A stretch of DNA of 64,000 bases, from positions 930,001 to 994,000 of the forward strand of contig NC_089442.1 in NCBI RefSeq assembly GCF_026210795.1, read 5' to 3'. Within the stretch, counting starts at the first letter, position 1, and every line of letters starts with the position of its first letter. This DNA comes from Rhizophagus irregularis. Lineage: Eukaryota > Glomeromycota > Glomeromycetes > Glomerales > Glomeraceae. Shown here piece by piece: positions 59,421 through 64,000 of this stretch. Made by a program: the position numbers and the translations under genes. A model generated the notes under the pieces. It was not told where the DNA came from. It did no database searches and worked only from the letters and a program-made list of their open reading frames with translations.

Positions 59421-61288
59421 AAAATTTATTAAAATTGTAAAATTTAATAAAAAATTTTCCAATAAATTTTCAATCAATTTTTTATAAAAAAAAGATCTCT
59501 AATGAAATTCTTTATTAAAAAAAAAAATTTCAAGCCAAAATTCTCGATACCCTTATTAAAAAAAACTATTTTCAATAAAATTTTCTATTGAGACTTCTAA
59601 CAAAATTCTCCATCAAAAAAATAAAAAGGCTTTTCAACCAACAATTCTCTAATAAAATTCTCAATCAAAAAAAATAACCCTGATTAAGAAAAATTTCTAA
59701 CGAAAATCTTCCATCAAAAAATACATTTTCCCTATTAAAAAAAAATTCAAAGATTCTTACCTATTAAAAAAAAGTTCTCAAAAGAATTTCTATAAAAAAA
59801 AAACTTCCTTCCTAGTTCCTATTAAAAAAAAAATTCTTTACCGAAATTTTCTATCAAAAAAAAAATCTCCTGTTAAAAAAATTATTAACGAAATGATCTA
59901 TCAAAAAAAAAAAATCTTACCTATTAAAAAAAAAATTCTATGATGAAATTTCTATCAAAAAAAAAAAAAATTCTCTAATAAAATTCTCCGTCAAAAATAC
60001 TATTAAAAAAAATTCCCAAAAGAATTCTTTATCAAGGAAAACTCCCTCCTATTAAAAAAAAATTCTTAACGAAATTCTCTATCAAAAAAAAATCTCACTT
60101 GTTAAAAAAATTTTCTAGTAACGAAATTATCTATCAAAAAAAAAATCTTCCCTATTAAAAAAATTCTTCAAATAATTTTCTACAAAAAAAAAAATTCTCA
60201 ATTAATTCTCTATCAAAAAAAAAAATCTCTCCTGTTAAAAAAAAAAATTGTTCCAACAAATTAAGTATATGTCAAAAAAAAAATCTTATTAAAAAAAATT
60301 CTCCGAAATTATCATCAAAAAAAAAAACTCAGAAATGTCCCTATCAATGAAAAAAATTTTCTAACGAAATTTTTTATCAAAAAAAATCTTATTAAAAAAT
60401 TCCCAAAGAAATTCTACCAAACAAAGCCTTTGCCTATATTAAAAATAAAAATTCTCTACAAAATTTGTTTATAAAAAAAAGCCAATAAAAAAAAAAATTT
60501 TTTTTAAAACTACGCTAAACTTAAAAACATGTGACCGATAATATATCAACCCTGTGCTGACAAAGAAACTAATTTTTGACAAAGATAAAATTATCGAACA
60601 TAGTTGGATTAAATCAAACACAGTTGGACAAAAACTTCAAGCACAGACGGACAAAAATATCAAGCACAGATGGATAAAAACATAAAGCACAGATGGATAA
60701 AAACATAAAGCACGGACGGATAAAAATGTCAAGCATGGTCAGATAAAACTATCAAGCACGTACAGATAAAACCATCAAGCACGTACATAAATATCAAGCA
60801 CGTACAGATAAACATCAAGCACGGTACAGATAAAACATCAAGCACGTACAGATAAAACATCAAGCACGTACAGATAAACATCAAGCATGAACAGATAAAA
60901 ATATCAAGCACGTGATAGATAAACATCAAGCATGAACAGATAAAAATATCAAACACGTACAGATAAATATCAAGCACGGACAGATGAATATCAAGCATGA
61001 ACAGGTAAAATGTCAGGCACGGTGTAACATTTTGTCAATCCATGCTTGATTTTTCAACCGCCCAATGCCTGATAGTTTAGTCCAGCTCGGCTTGCCATAA
61101 GTGAATTTTAAATCGGGTCGGTACTAACAATTTTAATAACCCGTGACCCGCATGACCCAACCCGTCGGGTCGGGTTATTCATTTCCTTGACTCGGGTTTT
61201 GACCCGAATTAGACTCGGATAATCATTAAAATCACTGATCACATATTGATTACGCGTTAATATTAATTAATTTTATATAATTTTGTTA

Positions 61289-61532
61289 GATGAATGAGGT
61301 AGTATAGCGAAAATTGCTAAAGACACCTTGCAATTACAGATATGTGTATGAATTATTATTAATTATTAATATTACATTAGCTAATAAGTTTATTTTGATA
61401 ATTAATAAAGCAACCAGCGTTCCAGTAGAAAGAGTATTTGCCAGTGGAACCGATTTGATAGCTGCAAAAAGATGTAGTCTTAAAGCAGATACAATTAGAG
61501 CATGCATGTGTTTAGAGTCCTGGCAGTCATAA
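61289..61532 (+). pseudogene. hAT transposase relic (C-terminal dimerisation domain)
   Basis: The frame ending at 61532 reads ATSVPVERVFASGTDLIAAK, then KADTIRACMCLESWQS, the conserved core of the hAT dimerisation domain. A short upstream piece in another frame (about 61307-61345, IAKIAKDTLQLQ) fits the sequence expected just before it, separated by an intron-like segment with GTATGA near 61353. The rest of the transposase is gone, so the copy is defective. Confidence 0.8.
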
Positions 61533-61918
61533 AATATAGTCAAATTTCTGTTAAAGCAAGTGATACAATTTCGATTTCATAATTCAAATATAAAGCAATA
61601 AATAAACAGGAATTGAAGATATCTTTAAATTCGTGCTTAGCTTTAATTTTAATAATAAAAAGTTGTGTGACCTATATGATCATCTTTTAGATCAATTACC
61701 TTGCGTTATTGAAGAAATTATGTTTGAAAAAATATTTTTGATATATTACTAAGCATACAGCAATGAAAATTACTAAAATTTCGGGTTTAACCCAGGTTAT
61801 TCGAATTAAATATACTCGGGTCGGGTTAAAATCGGATCATTTCTATTTTTGCTGGGTCGAGTCGGATATATTCTCCAAACCCGACCGAATCCGACCCGGT
61901 AGGAGCACTAGTTAATAA

Positions 61919-62866
61919 TTTATGTGTAACAAACAATTTTTCGCTCGGTTACACTTAAAAAAAAATGGCGTTATATGAAAATTATACTTAATTTTAATAA
62001 TTGTAATGAAATATTAATTCAAATTTTTATCACTTTTTTAAAATTTTTGATAAAATACAGATGAATACTAAAATATCGATTTTAAAAGTTGAATATACAG
62101 TAATATCAAGTAATTTTGAAATTTGAACTGAATTTATTTTATTAATACTAGCTGTAGCCTGTTGCGTTGCAAACAGGATAAAATGAGTTGAAATCAATAT
62201 ACTATTTTTGCTTTAAATTTAGATAAATTATGATCTTATAATATTGACATAATTTTTTTTATTTAAGTAAAAAAATATATATACTTATTCAAAAAGAAAA
62301 AATAGAAAAAAAAAATTAATAAAATAAAAATCATACTTACTGTAGGATTGCAGCGTCAATGCGTCAGTTTAACCTGTGGATTCTCTTCCTTTTCTTTAGT
62401 TGTTTTTATCTATAAAAACGAATTATTAAAGTAAATTGTTAATATTATTAGTAAAATTAACCATGTAGAAAGCAAGTTAATATAAATGAGTACCTAGGTT
62501 GAGTTTAGTGAAATTTATTGCTTCTATGGATCCTAGAAAACAAAAAATAATTGTACGTTAAAGGTTCAATCCCTGATCTAGATCTAAGCATAAAGACGAA
62601 TAATAATATCTATACATAAAAAAAATACTATGTTAAAATAAATAAAAAATTACATAAAAACACAGGATGTGAAATATTTTTCTTAAAAATCTAAATTATA
62701 TTAAGAGTTTTGATCAAGAATTTTTATTAATTTAATCAACTTTTATTAAAGAATTTTTGAAAGATAATGAGATAGAAATTATAAGTTACGATGATGAAAA
62801 AAAGGAAATGATAGAAGAAGAGGTAAAAGAAATAATACATATCTTAAAAAACATACTGAAAGTAGT
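61919..62866. other. Region with a Helitron-like end and faint coding remains
   Basis: 62148-62177 holds a CTAG-hairpin motif (separate entry). The plus frame at about 62740-62822 reads IKEFLKDNEIEIISYDDEKK and is followed by GAG-GTAAAA, a possible donor; no family was assigned. No other gene seen. Confidence 0.35.
62148..62177 (-). mobile_element. Helitron-like 3' end (hairpin followed by CTAG)
   Basis: On the minus strand CCTGTTTGCAACGCAACAGG forms an 8-bp stem with one bulge and a short loop, followed by CTACAG, CTAG and T. Its layout matches 32892-32921, and the shared bases next to the end (CAGCTAGT) suggest one family. Confidence 0.45.
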
Positions 62867-63255
62867 TTGAAGATAAAATATAATTTAGAAATTGTTGACG
62901 AAGCGCTAATTGTAAAAGAATACAATCTTTTTTGGAAAAAAAGATTGATAATGGGCGATTATAGAGGCTGGCGTGAGAAATGCACAGAAGCCATATGGAA
63001 GAATGAATTACTTAATAGTGGAAAATTAGATGACCTTTTCTATTATAAGTACAGAAGTGAATTTGATTGGTCCACAACAATACGTTTTATTAGTAATCGT
63101 AATGATTTCACTTTTTATCAATGTAATAGTAATAATACAAAAGATAGGTCATATAAAATTAAAAATTTGATAAAATAACTTCCAACTTACGTGGTTTTGA
63201 TGAAAAAAAAAGTCAATGGGATTACAACCAATGCGTATAAAGTTTATATATAAGT
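62867..63255 (+). pseudogene. LINE reverse-transcriptase C-terminal region relic
   Basis: The 103-codon frame reads EALIVKEYNLFWKKRLIMGD, YRGWREKCTEAIWKNELLNS, GKLDDLFYYKYRSEFDWSTT and RSYKIKNLIK, then TAA (63176-63178). The same frame continues LPTYVVLM, which in relatives follows directly, so the stop is a mutation. This resembles the region after the RNase H domain of Rhizophagus LINE polyproteins (recalled from memory). No reverse transcriptase is left upstream. Confidence 0.6.
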
Positions 63256-63535
63256 GAATACATCAGTGCTACTTATCTATAGGGGATAAATCATATTGAC
63301 TACATATTATAAGCCACAATTATATATTATTAATCATTTTACTAGTTAATTCATATTCACAACAACTGTATATGTATGCGAACATATATTGTACTTTTGA
63401 CACAACTTACCATAAAGACAAACAATTTTATTAATAATTACTAATTATAACTTATTAGTGAAAGAGTAGAATATATGTATATATAATGAAAAATAGAATA
63501 TATAATGAAAAAAAATACAATGTATAATTATAACA
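63256..63535. other. Gene-free stretch
   Basis: Nothing recognised; 3' flank of the minus-strand gene at the right edge. Confidence 0.4.
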
Positions 63536-64000
63536 TTAATAATCGTTCACGCCATATAAAAATCTAGTATTTTTATCAATTACTCCTTCATCATAATATT
63601 TCTGTACAATTTTAACATGCTCTTGGGTAAAATAATAACATCTATCAAAATGTGTGATAAATTTAATTGGTTTTCTACCTCTCCAACCTTCAAAAAAATT
63701 TTTTAGATTATTAACTGAAAACCTCCAATATTCACTAAAGGCAAATTCATCAAAATTTCTTGATGAATAATTTAATAAATAATTTAACACTTCATCACAA
63801 ATAATTTCATGTCCATGATCATCGCCATCATCTTCTTCAAAATTTATATAAATGTCTAATTTTCTTAATTTATTACAATTTAAGATAATTTCTTTAATAC
63901 CACCTAAATTTTTCAAATAAGTATTAACATTTAAGCTTTCAATATTTGGACAATTTTTAGCAATTACTTTGAATAATTCTATATTATATACAGCATCTTC
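63536..64000 (-). CDS. F-box/LRR-like protein, 3' part (runs off the right edge)
   Basis: The minus frame is open from the window edge (64000) to TAA at 63536, 154 residues. It reads NIELFKVIAKNCPNIESLNV, NCNKLRKLDIYINFEEDDGD, WRFSVNNLKNFFEGWRGRKP and ends NTRFLYGVNDY. Leucine-rich turns of the form CPNIESL and CNKLRKLDI and the GWRGRKPI motif are typical of the C-terminal half of fungal F-box proteins such as the one at 35433-37052. The N-terminal F-box must lie beyond the window. No decay is visible. Confidence 0.8.
   Translation of the reverse strand, partial: EDAVYNIELFKVIAKNCPNIESLNVNTYLKNLGGIKEIILNCNKLRKLDIYINFEEDDGDDHGHEIICDEVLNYLLNYSSRNFDEFAFSEYWRFSVNNLKNFFEGWRGRKPIKFITHFDRCYYFTQEHVKIVQKYYDEGVIDKNTRFLYGVNDY

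Larger units (their letters stand above)
56835..61098. mobile_element. 4.26-kb foldback element with arms of about 1.6 kb
   Basis: The left arm (56835 to about 58415) and right arm (about 59475 to 61098) are inverted copies. The outer ends are ATGGCAAGCCGAG and CTCGGCTTGCCAT; AGTGAAT is present just outside both (56828-56834 and 61100-61106). Each arm has an outer block of about 20 units of TGCTTGATGTTTATCTGTACG, a unique block (TTTCTTTGTCAGCACAGGGT; 57345 and 60551), then about 1 kb of 55-70-bp units of the type GATAGAGAATTTCGTTAAGA with T-runs. The centre (58416-59474) is unique plus a 20-bp minisatellite. No transposase is present. Confidence 0.85.
56784..61910 (+). mobile_element. hAT transposon (defective), 8-bp target duplication, host of a nested foldback element
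   Basis: GTTAATAA flanks the element at 56776-56783 and 61911-61918. The ends TAGTGCTCC and GGAGCACTA are inverted repeats, followed inward on both sides by CGGGTC/GACCCG-rich subterminal repeats (56795-56830; 61110-61230; 61780-61900). An 8-bp duplication and TAGTG ends are hAT hallmarks. A hAT C-terminal dimerisation-domain relic lies at 61400-61532. Most of the length is a nested foldback insertion. Confidence 0.85.

Noticed and set aside
60729-60998. Open minus frame with repeated LDIYL/CLMF words
   Set aside because: It is the translation of the right-arm tandem repeat of the foldback element.

Overview
The window looks like nuclear DNA of an arbuscular mycorrhizal fungus, most likely Rhizophagus or a close relative. 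This is an inference from the base composition (very AT-rich), the short GT-AG introns, and the gene families present: protein kinases with WTSGN-type linkers, kinase-Sel1 fusions, BTB-BACK-TLDc proteins, F-box/LRR-like proteins, and a dense load of decayed transposons. No bacterial, viral or organellar genes were recognised.

Layout. 1-6.2 kb is repeat-rich: an ORF relic at the left edge, a coiled-coil relic split by a hairpin MITE, and two poly(A)-tailed retroposed insertions with 14-bp target duplications. 6.4-19.1 kb holds two head-to-head genes (6436-10637 minus, 15948-19070 plus). Both encode a serial array of zinc-ribbon + kinase N-lobe modules ending in a single complete kinase domain. 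Between them lie a BTB-BACK-TLDc pseudogene split by a 5'-truncated LINE copy, a smaller relic and several tandem repeats. 19.6-22.1 kb contains a Mutator-like and a hAT-like non-autonomous element. 22.3-25.4 kb is a VIT + VWA gene with one frameshift, and 26.5-27.5 kb is a six-exon E2 ubiquitin-conjugating enzyme (147 aa, UBC4/5 type). 27.5-35.4 kb is gene-poor and repeat-rich. 35.4-37.1 kb is an F-box/LRR-like gene.

38.7-43.5 kb is the most unusual locus. A kinase gene (kinase exons 42072-43459) is preceded by about 3 kb of tandem intron-like repeats. Thirty-one consecutive repeats carry an acceptor (TAG or CAG), exactly three bases, and then a donor (mostly GTAAGT). A 32nd repeat carries one base. 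Joining these with two ordinary upstream exons gives an open frame from an ATG into the kinase; skipping the array shifts the frame into an early stop. It reads as a gene with an intron after nearly every codon over 31 codons.

45.6-55.4 kb contains a small relic exon, a BTB-BACK-TLDc gene (minus), a 20-bp minisatellite and a kinase-Sel1 gene (minus). 56.8-61.9 kb is a hAT element (8-bp target duplication, hAT dimerisation-domain relic) interrupted by a 4.26-kb foldback element with arms of about 1.6 kb. The right edge holds a LINE reverse-transcriptase relic and the 3' part of another F-box/LRR-like gene.

The intact genes do not form a pathway. They belong to families that are greatly expanded in these fungi (signalling kinases, ubiquitin-ligase adaptors, an E2), embedded in transposon-driven, rapidly rearranging DNA. 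All exon boundaries were set by eye from reading frames and splice motifs; no transcript data were available.
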